Assembly: GCF_000612585.1 (NCBI RefSeq)
Contig: NZ_JFCA01000010.1
Location: 62,001-126,000 of the forward strand
From: Pseudomonas sp. CHM02
GTDB taxonomy: Bacteria; Pseudomonadota; Gammaproteobacteria; Pseudomonadales; Pseudomonadaceae
DNA length: 64,000 nt
Reading direction: 5' to 3'
The translations under genes were made by a program, and so were the position numbers. This document shows, in pieces, positions 54,167 to 62,649 of this stretch. How positions within the stretch are numbered: the first letter of the stretch is position 1; the number at the start of each line of letters is the position of its first letter. The notes beneath the pieces are model-generated. The model saw only the letters and a list, made by a program, of their open reading frames with translations, was not told where the DNA came from and searched no databases.

Positions 54167-54205
54167 AAAAAACCCCGATAACTTAATTGTTGTTGGGGTT
54201 TTTTG
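54167..54205 (+). terminator. Rho-independent terminator
   Basis: AACCCC with flanking GATAAC pairs with GTTGTTGGGGTT over a short AT-rich loop and ends in six T. It closes the tRNA-Ser transcript. Confidence 0.85.
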
Positions 54206-54272
54206 TTTGAGGCAGAAATTTCCGGGTGGGTTCTGCTACGGTCATTCATCAGATGGCACGTAGGACGCAGCA

Positions 54273-54503
54273 TGAACTTTGAACAAGTGTTGGCGCATTT
54301 ATTGGCGGGTCTCCCTGATCTGATGGCTGTCTATGTATCTGGCAGTCAAGCGAAGGGGGGAGGTGCATGCCGACAGCGATCTGGACCTTGCAGTGCATGA
54401 GTACCAAACCCTTCAACTGCCGATCACCGTTGCGATCATCACTCAGCATTTAGGTGATTTTCTGGCGTTCAGTTCTTTCATCCTGATCAAGGATGCGGGC
54501 TAA
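54273..54503 (+). pseudogene. Frameshifted MNT-type nucleotidyltransferase remnant
   Basis: An ATG at 54273 starts MNFEQVLAHLLAGLPDLMAV followed by YVSGSQAKG, the nucleotidyltransferase motif of MntA-type antitoxins. A run of six G at 54355-54360 then breaks the frame: with one G fewer it continues as GEVHADSDLDLAVHEYQTL, the catalytic G-S/D-x-D motif, and ends after LGDFLAFSSFILIKDAG, a HEPN-like helix. The middle of both domains is missing, so the piece looks like a fused, broken MNT-HEPN pair. It sits just behind tRNA-Ser, a common integration point. No intact HEPN toxin is seen. Confidence 0.65.
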
Positions 54504-54535
54504 CCGGGCGCTGGCACAGAGACTCGGCTCAATTG

Positions 54536-54572
54536 AAAAAGCCTGCTGAACTCAGTGTCCAGCAGGCTTTTT
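54536..54572 (-). terminator. Rho-independent terminator
   Basis: AAAAAGCCTGCTG pairs with CAGCAGGCTTTTT around CTGAACTCAGTGTC-type loop bases. The run of T on the minus strand places it after the leftward MFS gene; it can work both ways. Confidence 0.85.
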
Positions 54573-54589
54573 AGTGGAGACAGTCCGGG

Positions 54590-55816
54590 TCAGGCAGGCT
54601 GAGCCACCACGCTGTTACTCACCTTGCGCCCCAGCACCAGCACGGTCATGAACCCTACACCCACCAGCGCCGTGGCGAGGCTCAACAGTACCGAGCTGCC
54701 CAGTTGGTCGACGATGCGTCCGCCGAAGAATGAGCCCAGGGCAATAATCACCTGGAACAAGGCGACAAACAGCGGCATGCCGCGTTCGACGTCCTTGGGC
54801 GCCACCACAAACATCCAGATGCTGGCGCAGGCCGGGAACGCGCCGAAGGCGAAGCCCCACAAGCCGATCAGCATCGCTGCGCCGGTCATGCCGGTGGCGA
54901 AGTAGGGGAACAGCGCGGTGCTGGTGCCGATCATCAATGCAACCAGCATCAAGGTGTGGCGTACGCTGCGGTTGGCCGCGAAGCCGGCAAAGATATTACC
55001 GAACACCCCGGCCACGCCGAAGAGCAGCAACAGTGAGCCAATCGTCGGCCCGTCGAAACCGGAGCTGTATTTGAAGAACGGCGCGACATAGGTGTACGCC
55101 GCGAAGTGTGCCAAGCCGATCAGCAACACAGCGATCAAGCCCACCCGCGCTTGTGGGTTGATAAACAGGGCTGGCAGGTCACTGACGCGGATCGCCTTTT
55201 CCGGGTCGAGTCGGGGTAGCAGGAAGATTTGCGCCAGCAGCACCGGTACGCCCACCAGCGCGGTGACCAGGAACGTCATGCGCCAGCCCATCAGGCCACT
55301 GAGCCAGGTGCCGACGGGCACGCCCAGTACGGTGGCCAGCGTCACCCCCATCATGATGATCGAGGTGGCCTTGGCGACGTCCACACCCTTGGGTGCCAGG
55401 CGGCCGCTGAGGGCGATGGCCGTGGCCCAGAAACCACCGATGCTGATACCCAGCAGCACGCGGCCAAACAACAGCAGGCTGAAGTCGCTGGCGAAGGCCA
55501 CGACCGAGTTGGCGATGATCATGATCAGTGTCAGGCCGATCAGCAGGTAGCGACGGTCCATGGCGCCGATGCTGACAGACAGCAACGGCGCGGCGAGGGC
55601 GGCCATGATGCCGGGCAGGGTCACCATCAGGCCGGCGTGGCCGGCGCTGATGCCGAGGTCGCCGGCGACGTCGTTGAGTACGCCGACGGGGAGAAACTCA
55701 CTGGTCACCAGGGCGAAAGCACCTACGGCGACGGAGAGAATCGCCAGCCACTGCTGTTTGACACTCTGTTGATTATGTTCGGGAAGGCCGCGAGGGGCCT
55801 GGCTGGCACTTGGCAT
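54590..55816 (-). CDS. MFS exporter (sugar / nucleoside efflux type)
   Basis: 408 residues, about twelve membrane helices. FALVTSEFLPVGVLNDVAGD and MVTLPGIMAALAAPLLSVSI are characteristic of the DHA1 branch that includes NepI, PbuE and sugar-efflux proteins. LFGRVLLGISIGGFWATAIA is the second conserved part. The start ATG at 55816 is followed by a polar head. It is likely an efflux permease with unknown substrate. A terminator follows. Confidence 0.83.
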   Translation of the reverse strand: MPSASQAPRGLPEHNQQSVKQQWLAILSVAVGAFALVTSEFLPVGVLNDVAGDLGISAGHAGLMVTLPGIMAALAAPLLSVSIGAMDRRYLLIGLTLIMIIANSVVAFASDFSLLLFGRVLLGISIGGFWATAIALSGRLAPKGVDVAKATSIIMMGVTLATVLGVPVGTWLSGLMGWRMTFLVTALVGVPVLLAQIFLLPRLDPEKAIRVSDLPALFINPQARVGLIAVLLIGLAHFAAYTYVAPFFKYSSGFDGPTIGSLLLLFGVAGVFGNIFAGFAANRSVRHTLMLVALMIGTSTALFPYFATGMTGAAMLIGLWGFAFGAFPACASIWMFVVAPKDVERGMPLFVALFQVIIALGSFFGGRIVDQLGSSVLLSLATALVGVGFMTVLVLGRKVSNSVVAQPA

Positions 55817-55888
55817 AGTGGTGGGTTCCAGGGTGAACGTCGCCTGAAGCCAGGCGAAGGGGAGGGAATTTGGAGCCGATTATAGGAA

Positions 55889-56098
55889 TCAGTTGTGAAA
55901 ATCGAGCAGGCGCTCCGTTCGATAGTAATCATCAGTGCAATCGATGCGACGCTCTAGCCCGCACTCCATGACCGATGCCTCTTTCGCACGTACTTCCCAA
56001 ACCTTGCCTACAGGCAATGCGTTGCGACCTTTTCTGTAACTCACTATCTTGGTTTCAGCGATTTTCAGGTAGGAAATCCCACAGCAAAGGAACTGCAT
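55889..56098 (-). CDS. Possible small hypothetical gene or remnant
   Basis: An open frame with start at 56098 gives 69 residues. The part YRKGRNALPVGKVWEVRAKE and RRIDCTDDYYRTERLLDFHN reads like a real protein C-terminus, mixed polar and aromatic, but it has no named family that I recognise. The start is almost back-to-back with the small gene at 56100 on the other strand, with two bases between them. It may be the rest of a longer gene. Confidence 0.35.
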   Translation of the reverse strand: MQFLCCGISYLKIAETKIVSYRKGRNALPVGKVWEVRAKEASVMECGLERRIDCTDDYYRTERLLDFHN

Positions 56099-56100
56099 CA

Positions 56101-56354
56101 TGAGTAAAAACACGAAAAAAACCTCCAGCACGATGGCAACGCTGGCCGCTGAAACCCTCAGTAATCCCCATGCCTCAGCGATTGCCAAAAGCCTCGCGGC
56201 TTGCGCATTGGCTCAGAGCCGCACGGATAAGCAGACAAGTGCAGAGATGGAAGAGAAAGCGGGGAAGGCGCTTCAGAGCGATAAATACAGCCAGGAAACG
56301 AAATCCCTCGCGGCCTCGGTCCTCTCCCAAGCCAATAAAGAGCGGGGAAACTGA
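56101..56354 (+). CDS. Small two-repeat conserved protein
   Basis: 84 residues from the ATG at 56101 with AAAGGA upstream, not a named family as far as I can tell. Two 25-residue repeats are visible: residues 15-39 (LAAETLSNPHASAIAKSLAA and on) and 53-77 (KAGKALQSDKYSQETKSLAA and on), sharing the KSLAAxxLxQ ending. The N-terminus is polar and lysine-rich. The protein is soluble, rich in Ala and Ser, and probably helical. A terminator follows 25 bases after the stop. I recall similar short proteins in pseudomonads but can give no function. Confidence 0.7.
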
Positions 56355-56378
56355 GGCAAGGCTTCGCCAATAAATAGA

Positions 56379-56416
56379 AAAGCCCTGCAGTGAAACACGC
56401 TGCAGGGCTTTTTCGT
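56379..56416 (+). terminator. Rho-independent terminator
   Basis: AAAGCCCTGCAG pairs with CTGCAGGGCTTT around TGAAACACG, followed by T residues. It closes the small repeat-protein gene. Confidence 0.85.
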
Positions 56417-56523
56417 TTCCGGGCGTTCGGTCTGCAACGGCTGTCGCGCATAAATTATTCGCGCCTTACTGAATAATTTCCGGCACTGCGGTGTTCACCT
56501 CACAGACCACCCAGGAAACGCCC

Positions 56524-57081
56524 ATGAACCACGCTGCCGACCGCTACGACCGCCTGACCCGCCTCTTTCACTGGCTCACCGCTGCCGTGGTGATCTTCAT
56601 GTTTGCCAGTGCGCATATCTGGGAAAACCTGGAGAAGGGCACGCCGCTGCGCAAGGGCCTGCAATCGGTGCATATTTCCCTTGGCATAGCCATGGCATTG
56701 TTGATCGTCGTACGGATTGTGTGGCGTGTGTTCGGCGGCAATCGCCCGAAGGCCGACAGTCACCCAGCGCTTAACCTGCTGGCGAAAATGGCGCATGGTT
56801 GTCTGTACCTGTTGTTGCTGGTGCAGATTGCGTTGGGCTTCCTGTTTCGCTGGGCTCAAGGTGAACCCTTTACCTTTTTCGGGCTGTTCCCTGTTCCTGC
56901 GCCCTTTGTGATCGATCACGACGGGCGGGGCACCCTTGGCGGCCTGCATAACACTGTGGCCTGGGCGATTATCCTGCTGGCAGGCCTGCATGCGATGGCT
57001 GCGCTCTGGCATCACTTTGTCATGGGCGACAGCACGTTGCGCCGAATGCTGCCGGGTTCACGCAATGTGTTTCAAAAGTGA
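56524..57081 (+). CDS. Cytochrome b561-family protein
   Basis: 185 residues with four membrane helices. Heme-ligand histidines are expected in LTRLFHWLTAAVVIFMFASA, VHISLGIAMALLIVVRIVWR, LGGLHNTVAWAIILLAGLHA and ALWHHFVMGD. These b561 proteins act as superoxide oxidases or electron carriers in the inner membrane. The ATG at 56524 has AGGAAA upstream. It begins a four-gene set with a TPR protein, an ECF sigma factor and an anti-sigma factor, spaced 34, 9 and -4 bases apart. Confidence 0.88.
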   Translation: MNHAADRYDRLTRLFHWLTAAVVIFMFASAHIWENLEKGTPLRKGLQSVHISLGIAMALLIVVRIVWRVFGGNRPKADSHPALNLLAKMAHGCLYLLLLVQIALGFLFRWAQGEPFTFFGLFPVPAPFVIDHDGRGTLGGLHNTVAWAIILLAGLHAMAALWHHFVMGDSTLRRMLPGSRNVFQK

Positions 57082-57115
57082 TGTTTCCTACCTATCGCTA
57101 CGGAGCATGACAATC

Positions 57116-57667
57116 ATGAGTCACCGCCACGAACACTCCGTCTCTTACCGTGCTGCGCGGTTCTTCGGCGCGTGCCTGGCTGCCGCGTTACTTGCCGGTC
57201 AAGCCCACGCATCCGGTGACGAGTCAGCACCGCCCAAGCCCAACTGCCCCAAAGGCCAGGTTTGGGACACCAAGACCGGAAAATGCGTGCTGCAAACCAG
57301 CAAAGCCCCTTCGGACGCCGACCGTACCGACTACGCCTATCGCTTGGCCAAGGACGGGCGCTACGACGAGGCCCTAACCCTGCTCGACACCCTGCAAAAC
57401 CCGAACACCGCCAAGGCCCTCAATTATCGCGGTTACGCCACGCGCAAACTGGGGCGCACCGATGAAGGCATCGGTTATTACCTGAAATCGGTCGCGCTCG
57501 ACCCCAACTACGCCCAGGTTCGCGAGTACTTGGGGGAGGCCTACGTGATCAAGGGCCGAGTCGATTTGGCACAAGAGCAATTGCTGAAGATCAAGGCCTT
57601 GTGCAGCACGACCTGCGAAGAGTACGAAGACTTGGCCGAAGCCATCGCCGCCGCCCCGCAGGCTTGA
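57116..57667 (+). CDS. Periplasmic TPR-containing protein
   Basis: 183 residues. A signal peptide (about residues 1-33, ending GQAHASGD) precedes a Cys-pair motif NCPKGQVWDTKTGKCV. Two or three tetratricopeptide repeats follow, such as RLAKDGRYDEALTLLDTLQN and IGYYLKSVALDPNYAQVREY, and the C-terminus has another CSTTC pair. It should bind a partner in the periplasm. The ATG at 57116 has GGAG ten bases upstream. It is the second gene of the b561/sigma set. Confidence 0.78.
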   Translation: MSHRHEHSVSYRAARFFGACLAAALLAGQAHASGDESAPPKPNCPKGQVWDTKTGKCVLQTSKAPSDADRTDYAYRLAKDGRYDEALTLLDTLQNPNTAKALNYRGYATRKLGRTDEGIGYYLKSVALDPNYAQVREYLGEAYVIKGRVDLAQEQLLKIKALCSTTCEEYEDLAEAIAAAPQA

Positions 57668-57676
57668 AACCGATGC

Positions 57677-58225
57677 GTGAGCCAGCAGGGGGCAGCCATC
57701 GACAGAGAGGCTGAGTTTCGTCGCGAGTTGGGCCTGCTGTTGCCGCGTCTATGGCGATATGGGTGGGTGTTGTCGCGGCAAAAGCACGTGGCCGAAGATC
57801 TGGTGCAGGCTACCTGCGTACGCGCGCTGGAGCGTGCCGGGCAGTTCGCCGCCGGCACGCGTTTGGACCGTTGGCTGCTGGCTATCATGCATTCGATCTG
57901 GCTTAACGAGCTGCGTTCGCAGCGGGTTCGCCAGGGACAGGGCTTCGTGGAGGCGGAGCAGGCGTTGTCGTTCGATGGCGAAAGCCTGGCCCAGGACCAG
58001 GTGCTGGCCGCGCAGGTGATCAAACGCGTCAACGGGCTGCCTGAGGCGCAGCGGGAAACGGTTTTTCTCGCCTATGTCGAAGGGCTTTCGTACAAGGAAA
58101 TTGCCGACGTTTTGCATATACCGGTGGGTACGGTCATGAGCCGGCTTGCGGCTGCACGCGCCAGGCTTGCCGAGACGGCACCTGCAAAAGCCCAGGCGGA
58201 AAAAAACAGCGGAGAACGGCGATGA
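57677..58225 (+). CDS. ECF RNA polymerase sigma factor
   Basis: 182 residues. Region 2 is recognisable in WVLSRQKHVAEDLVQATCVR with RWLLAIMHSIWLNELRSQRV, and region 4 in RETVFLAYVEGLSYKEIADV followed by PVGTVMSRLAAARARLAE. It is a group 4 sigma factor of an unassigned type. It begins with GTG at 57677 and has no clear ribosome site. The stop overlaps the anti-sigma gene by four bases. Confidence 0.88.
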   Translation: MSQQGAAIDREAEFRRELGLLLPRLWRYGWVLSRQKHVAEDLVQATCVRALERAGQFAAGTRLDRWLLAIMHSIWLNELRSQRVRQGQGFVEAEQALSFDGESLAQDQVLAAQVIKRVNGLPEAQRETVFLAYVEGLSYKEIADVLHIPVGTVMSRLAAARARLAETAPAKAQAEKNSGERR

Positions 58226-58989
58226 CTGACACACACCTACCCTCTGATGAGCTGTTGGTGGCTTATCTGGATGGTGAGCTGGACGCTGATCAACGCCAGT
58301 TGATCGCCGAGCAGGTCCGCACGCAGCCCGCGGTCGCTGCGCGCCTGGAGGCATTGCAGTGCGCTGATATGCCCTACAAGGCCGCGTTCGACAGCCTTCT
58401 GGAGCAAGCGCCAACCGAGCGTCTGCAGGCGATGCTCAACACCTTGCCACCGGCAGCAATTCCAGCCCTGAGTCGGCGCCGTTTCCTTGCCATTGCCGCC
58501 AGTTTCGCGGTAGCGGGCATAGCCGCCGACCGCCTGTTCATGGCCTTGTCCCACGCGGAGCCTGACCAGGGCTGGCGCGCTTCGGTGGCGCAATACATGG
58601 CGTTGTATACGCCGCAGACCCTGGAAAATCTCAGTACCGATCAGGCCGCCCACCTTGCGCAACTGAGTTCAGTGGGCGCGCAATTGGGCTTGCCGTTGTC
58701 CCCTGAGTCCGTGGACCTGCCTGGTGCCGAGTTCCGGCGTGCGCAGATCCTCGACTATGACGGTGTGCTGATCGGCCAATTGACCTATCTGGACCCGCGC
58801 CACGGTCCATTGGCGTTGTGCATCACCGCCAACAAGAAAGGCCCGGCGACCTTGGCGACTGAGCAGCGGCGGGGGATGAATGTCGTGTATTGGTCCAGCG
58901 TATCTCATGGCTTCATGCTGATTGGCAGGAACCCGGTCGAAGACCTGCAAATCATGGCCCGTAGCGCAGAGAAAACCCTACTGGGCTAA
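58222..58989 (+). CDS. Anti-sigma factor with membrane-anchored C-terminal domain
   Basis: 255 residues. The N-terminal part LVAYLDGELDADQRQLIAEQ is the helical anti-sigma region. A twin-arginine stretch SRRRFLAIAASFAVAGIAAD near residue 91 is the only hydrophobic segment, so the remaining 150 residues should be outside the cytoplasm. That domain (ILDYDGVLIGQLTYLDPRHG) has no recognised name. It overlaps the sigma gene by four bases. The RRRF signal-like segment resembles a Tat motif but lies internally; it may simply be a signal anchor with positive residues. Confidence 0.78.
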   Translation: MTDTHLPSDELLVAYLDGELDADQRQLIAEQVRTQPAVAARLEALQCADMPYKAAFDSLLEQAPTERLQAMLNTLPPAAIPALSRRRFLAIAASFAVAGIAADRLFMALSHAEPDQGWRASVAQYMALYTPQTLENLSTDQAAHLAQLSSVGAQLGLPLSPESVDLPGAEFRRAQILDYDGVLIGQLTYLDPRHGPLALCITANKKGPATLATEQRRGMNVVYWSSVSHGFMLIGRNPVEDLQIMARSAEKTLLG

Positions 58990-59916
58990 CCGTCTTCCGA
59001 GGCTGTCGATAAACACGCCCTCCGCCCGGCTCATCTTCTGCTCCCGATTCCACAGCAGATGAATATCCACGTCCGCGATCCCTTCATCCGGCGGCAGGCG
59101 CCACAGCAGCCCGTTCTTCACATCCTGCGCGACGACATGAATCGGTAAACAGCCCAGACCGAATCCGGCAATCACCAACCGCCGCACTTCTTCCAGGCTT
59201 GAGGACGATGCCACGATCCGCCCGCTGAACCCCTGCTGATCCCGGAATATCGTCAGGGGCGACAGCATCCCGCCAATCTGGTCGCTGGTGAAACTCACGA
59301 AATTCTCCGACTGCAGATCCCCCTCCGACAAGCCGGTGCGCCCGAACAGCGGATGGTGCCGTCCGCAAAAAAACGCATAGCGTTGACGCAAAAACAGGTG
59401 CTGCTCCAGGCGCGGCTGCGGTCGGCGGTTGAGGCTCAAGCCCAGGGTCGCGGTTTTTTCCAGGAGGGCGGCGACGATGTCCGAGCTGCGCATCACCTCG
59501 ACCTCCAGGTCTACCCGGGGATGATCGCGGTGAAAGTCGGCGAGAAATTCATCGAAGATGTCCGAATTGATGCGGCTGATCATCAGCAAACGCACCTTGC
59601 CGAGCACTTCGTCACCGGGCTTTTGCAAGGCGTTGCTCATCTGTGAGACCTGGCCGTACATCTCGCCGGCGATGGCGAAGATCTGTTCGCCGGCTTCGGT
59701 GAGTACAAAGCGTGGGCCGCGACGGGCGATGAGCTGGCAGTCGAGTTGTTCCTCGAGGCGTTTGAGCGCCTGGCTGATCGCTGGCTGAGTCAGGTGCAGG
59801 CGCGCAGCGGCACGACTGATGCTCAGCTCCTGGCCGATCACGCGGAAGGTGCGCAGCAGGTTCCAATCCAGGCGGTCGTTGAGCAATGGATGAATATCGC
59901 GGCGGGTGTCGGACAT
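58978..59916 (-). CDS. LysR-family transcriptional regulator
   Basis: 312 residues. The helix-turn-helix is in LLRTFRVIGQELSISRAAAR and LHLTQPAISQALKRLEEQLD. The effector domain has LGKVRLLMISRINSDIFDEF. The start at 59916 is chosen because the family sequence begins MSDTRRDIHPLLNDRLDWNL; an extension to 59979 is not favoured. It is divergent from the MHS symporter operon, and its 3' end overlaps the anti-sigma gene by 12 bases. The likely target is the symporter/amidohydrolase operon. Confidence 0.87.
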   Translation of the reverse strand: MSDTRRDIHPLLNDRLDWNLLRTFRVIGQELSISRAAARLHLTQPAISQALKRLEEQLDCQLIARRGPRFVLTEAGEQIFAIAGEMYGQVSQMSNALQKPGDEVLGKVRLLMISRINSDIFDEFLADFHRDHPRVDLEVEVMRSSDIVAALLEKTATLGLSLNRRPQPRLEQHLFLRQRYAFFCGRHHPLFGRTGLSEGDLQSENFVSFTSDQIGGMLSPLTIFRDQQGFSGRIVASSSSLEEVRRLVIAGFGLGCLPIHVVAQDVKNGLLWRLPPDEGIADVDIHLLWNREQKMSRAEGVFIDSLGRRLAQ

Positions 59917-60075
59917 GGCGCAGCTCAATAATAAGCAGGATTTATAATCGGAATAATAAATAGAAAATTGACTAATCATAGCCCCAGGGACGATAAATCT
60001 TCTTTAACAAGCGCCCTCAGAGCGCATGCGTTTGACCTTTCTCCTGCCAAAAAAATAACCAAAGGAGCCAGCCCC

Positions 60076-61395
60076 ATGAAGCCTTCCGCTTCGCCCCAGC
60101 CTCGCCGTGCTGCGGCCGCCGCTTTTATCGGCACCATGATCGAGTGGTACGACTTCTACATCTACGCCACCGCCGCCGCGCTGGTGTTTGGTCAACTGTT
60201 TTTCCCCTCCGAAGACAAACTGTTCAGCACCATGGCCGCGTTCGGCACCTTTGCCGTGGGCTTCTTCGCGCGACCGTTGGGTGGCATTGTGTTCGGGCAT
60301 ATCGGCGACCGGATCGGGCGCAAGAAATCCCTGGTGATCACCCTGGTGATGATGGGAGTGGTCACCGTGTGCATTGGTATGTTGCCGACCTACGCCCAGA
60401 TCGGCGCTGCGGCACCGGTGCTACTGATCCTGCTGCGCGTGGTGCAAGGCATTGCCGTCGGCGGCGAGTGGGGCGGGGCGGTGTTAATGGCCGGTGAGCA
60501 TGCACCGAAAGGTCGGCGTAACTTCTTTGCCTCCTTCGCGCAGTTGGGCAGCCCGGCGGGGTTGATCCTGTCGCTGCTTGCCTTCAGTGCGGTCACCCGT
60601 CTGCCGGAAGAAGATTTGCTCAGTTGGGGCTGGCGCGTGCCGTTCCTCGCCAGTGCCTTGCTGTTGGTGGTCGGCCTGGCGATTCGCCTGGGAGTGAATG
60701 AATCGCCTGAATTCCTCGAAGACAAAGCCCTCGCGGAAAAAGCGCGGGCCATCAAGCAAGACCAGGCCCCGGTGATCGAAGTGCTGAAAACCGCCTGGCG
60801 CCCGCTGTTGCTGTGCATCGGCGCGAATACCTTGGGCATCGCCGGCGTGTATTTCACCAATACCTTCATGATTGCCTACAGCACTCAGCAACTGGGCCTG
60901 CCGCGCTCGTTGATTCTGGAGTGTCTGTTCTTCGTGGCCATTATTCAGTTCTGCGTCCAGCCGCTGGCCGCGTGGGTGGCGGAGAAAGTCGGTGCCACGC
61001 GCTTCCTGTGTGCGATGACCGTATTGGCGATGGCTTCGCCTTATCCGATGTTCGTGCTGGTCAGCAGTGGCCAGGCGCTGTTGATCATCCTTGGTATCGC
61101 CTTGGCGGTGGTGTGCATGGCCTCGTTCTATGCCGTGATCGCCGGGTTTGTCAGTGGCCTGTTTGAAACCCGCGTGCGCTACACGGCGATCTCCCTGGCG
61201 TACCAGGTGTGCGGTGCGTTGGCCGGTGGTCTCACGCCGTTGATCGGCACCTGGCTGGCCCATGAATACCAAGGCCAATGGTGGCCGATGGCAGTGTTTT
61301 ACAGCTTGATCGCGGCGGTCTCGCTGGTGTGTGTACTGGCGTTGTCGCGCCGCCACGCCATCGCCCACCGTCATGAGATGGCCCATAGCGTTTGA
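60076..61395 (+). CDS. MHS-type (metabolite:H+ symporter) MFS transporter
   Basis: 439 residues. GTMIEWYDFYIYATAAALVF is the diagnostic start of the MHS subfamily, with ARPLGGIVFGHIGDRIGRKK in the first loop and GGEWGGAVLMAGEHAPKGRR in the centre. The subfamily imports organic acids, amino acid derivatives or betaines with protons. The ATG at 60076 has AAAGGAG upstream; an in-frame extension to 59968 is not favoured. It is the first gene of an operon with two hydrolases. Confidence 0.88.
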   Translation: MKPSASPQPRRAAAAAFIGTMIEWYDFYIYATAAALVFGQLFFPSEDKLFSTMAAFGTFAVGFFARPLGGIVFGHIGDRIGRKKSLVITLVMMGVVTVCIGMLPTYAQIGAAAPVLLILLRVVQGIAVGGEWGGAVLMAGEHAPKGRRNFFASFAQLGSPAGLILSLLAFSAVTRLPEEDLLSWGWRVPFLASALLLVVGLAIRLGVNESPEFLEDKALAEKARAIKQDQAPVIEVLKTAWRPLLLCIGANTLGIAGVYFTNTFMIAYSTQQLGLPRSLILECLFFVAIIQFCVQPLAAWVAEKVGATRFLCAMTVLAMASPYPMFVLVSSGQALLIILGIALAVVCMASFYAVIAGFVSGLFETRVRYTAISLAYQVCGALAGGLTPLIGTWLAHEYQGQWWPMAVFYSLIAAVSLVCVLALSRRHAIAHRHEMAHSV

Positions 61396-61408
61396 TGGAG
61401 AGTGTGTA

Positions 61409-62638
61409 ATGTTGAAGATCAATGGCGAGCGCCTGTGGGCCAGCCTGATGGCCATGGCCGAGGTTGGCGCCACGGCACGCGGCGGCAGTTGCCGCCTGGC
61501 CTTGAGTGCCGAAGACCAAGCCGGTCGAGCGCTGTTCAGCCACTGGTGCACAGCCGCCGGGCTGACGTTGAGCGTGGATGCCATCGGCAATGTGTTCGCC
61601 CGGCGTGCCGGTACGGATAAGGACGCGGCGCCGGTCATGATGGGCAGCCACCTCGACACCCAACCCGAAGGCGGGCGCTTTGATGGGGTCTACGGTGTAC
61701 TGGCGGGCCTGGAAGTGATCCGCAGCCTCGACGATCACGGTATCCAGACACGTAAACCGTTGGAAATCGCCGTATGGACCAACGAGGAGGGCGCCCGTTT
61801 TACCCCGGCCATGCTCGGCTCGGCGGTGTTCACCGGCACCCTGGCGCTGGACAAGGCCCTGGCCACGGCGGACGTCGACGGCATCAGCGTGGCCGAGGCG
61901 TTGCGCGCCACGGGCTACAACGGTTCACGCCCATTGGGTGGCGCGGTGGATGCGTATTTCGAAGCGCATATCGAGCAGGGCCCGATCCTTGAGGACAATG
62001 CCAGGAGCATCGGCGTGGTCACCGGCGGCCAGGCGATTCGCTGGCTGGACGTGCGTGTCGAGGGCATGGCCGCCCACGCCGGCACGACGCCGATGCCGCT
62101 GCGTAAAGATGCGTTGTATGGCGCCGCGCAAATGATCCAGGCGCTGGAAACGCTGGCAGCGGACTTTGCCCCGGAAGGCCTGACCACCGTCGGTGAATTG
62201 AGCATCGCCAAATCGTCGCGAAATACCATTCCCGGCCTGCTGAATTTTACCGTCGACCTGCGCCATCACCGTGACAGCGAGATCGACGCCATGGAGCAAC
62301 AGGTGCGTCAACGATTGCAGATTATCGCTGAGCAACGTGGCCTGAGCGTAACGGTCAGCCCGCACTGGATCAGCCCTGCCACGCCATTCGACAGCGAGTG
62401 CGTTGCCTGTGTGCAAACCGCGGTGGACGCCTTGGGCTACAGCCAGCAACGCATCGTCAGTGGCGCCGGCCACGATGCCATCCACCTGGCGCGCTACTGC
62501 CCGACCGCGATGATTTTCATCCCTTGCGTCGGCGGGCTCAGTCACAACGAAGCCGAAGACGTGTTGCCCGAGGACGTGCGCCAGGGCACCGATGTATTGC
62601 TCAACGCCGTGTTGAAACGCGCCGGCCAGGTTCAGTAA
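61409..62638 (+). CDS. Zn-dependent M20 amidohydrolase (N-carbamoyl amino-acid hydrolase / allantoate amidohydrolase family)
   Basis: 409 residues. The metal-binding motif is GSHLDTQPEGGRFDGVYGVL, with NEEGARFTPAMLGSAVFTG and FEAHIEQGPILE completing the family signature. It hydrolyses N-carbamoyl or N-acyl amino acids, hydantoin products or allantoate-type ureides; the exact substrate cannot be told. GGAG precedes the ATG at 61409. Neighbours suggest it acts on what the MHS symporter imports. Confidence 0.87.
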   Translation: MLKINGERLWASLMAMAEVGATARGGSCRLALSAEDQAGRALFSHWCTAAGLTLSVDAIGNVFARRAGTDKDAAPVMMGSHLDTQPEGGRFDGVYGVLAGLEVIRSLDDHGIQTRKPLEIAVWTNEEGARFTPAMLGSAVFTGTLALDKALATADVDGISVAEALRATGYNGSRPLGGAVDAYFEAHIEQGPILEDNARSIGVVTGGQAIRWLDVRVEGMAAHAGTTPMPLRKDALYGAAQMIQALETLAADFAPEGLTTVGELSIAKSSRNTIPGLLNFTVDLRHHRDSEIDAMEQQVRQRLQIIAEQRGLSVTVSPHWISPATPFDSECVACVQTAVDALGYSQQRIVSGAGHDAIHLARYCPTAMIFIPCVGGLSHNEAEDVLPEDVRQGTDVLLNAVLKRAGQVQ

Positions 62639-62649
62639 GGAGATTTTTC

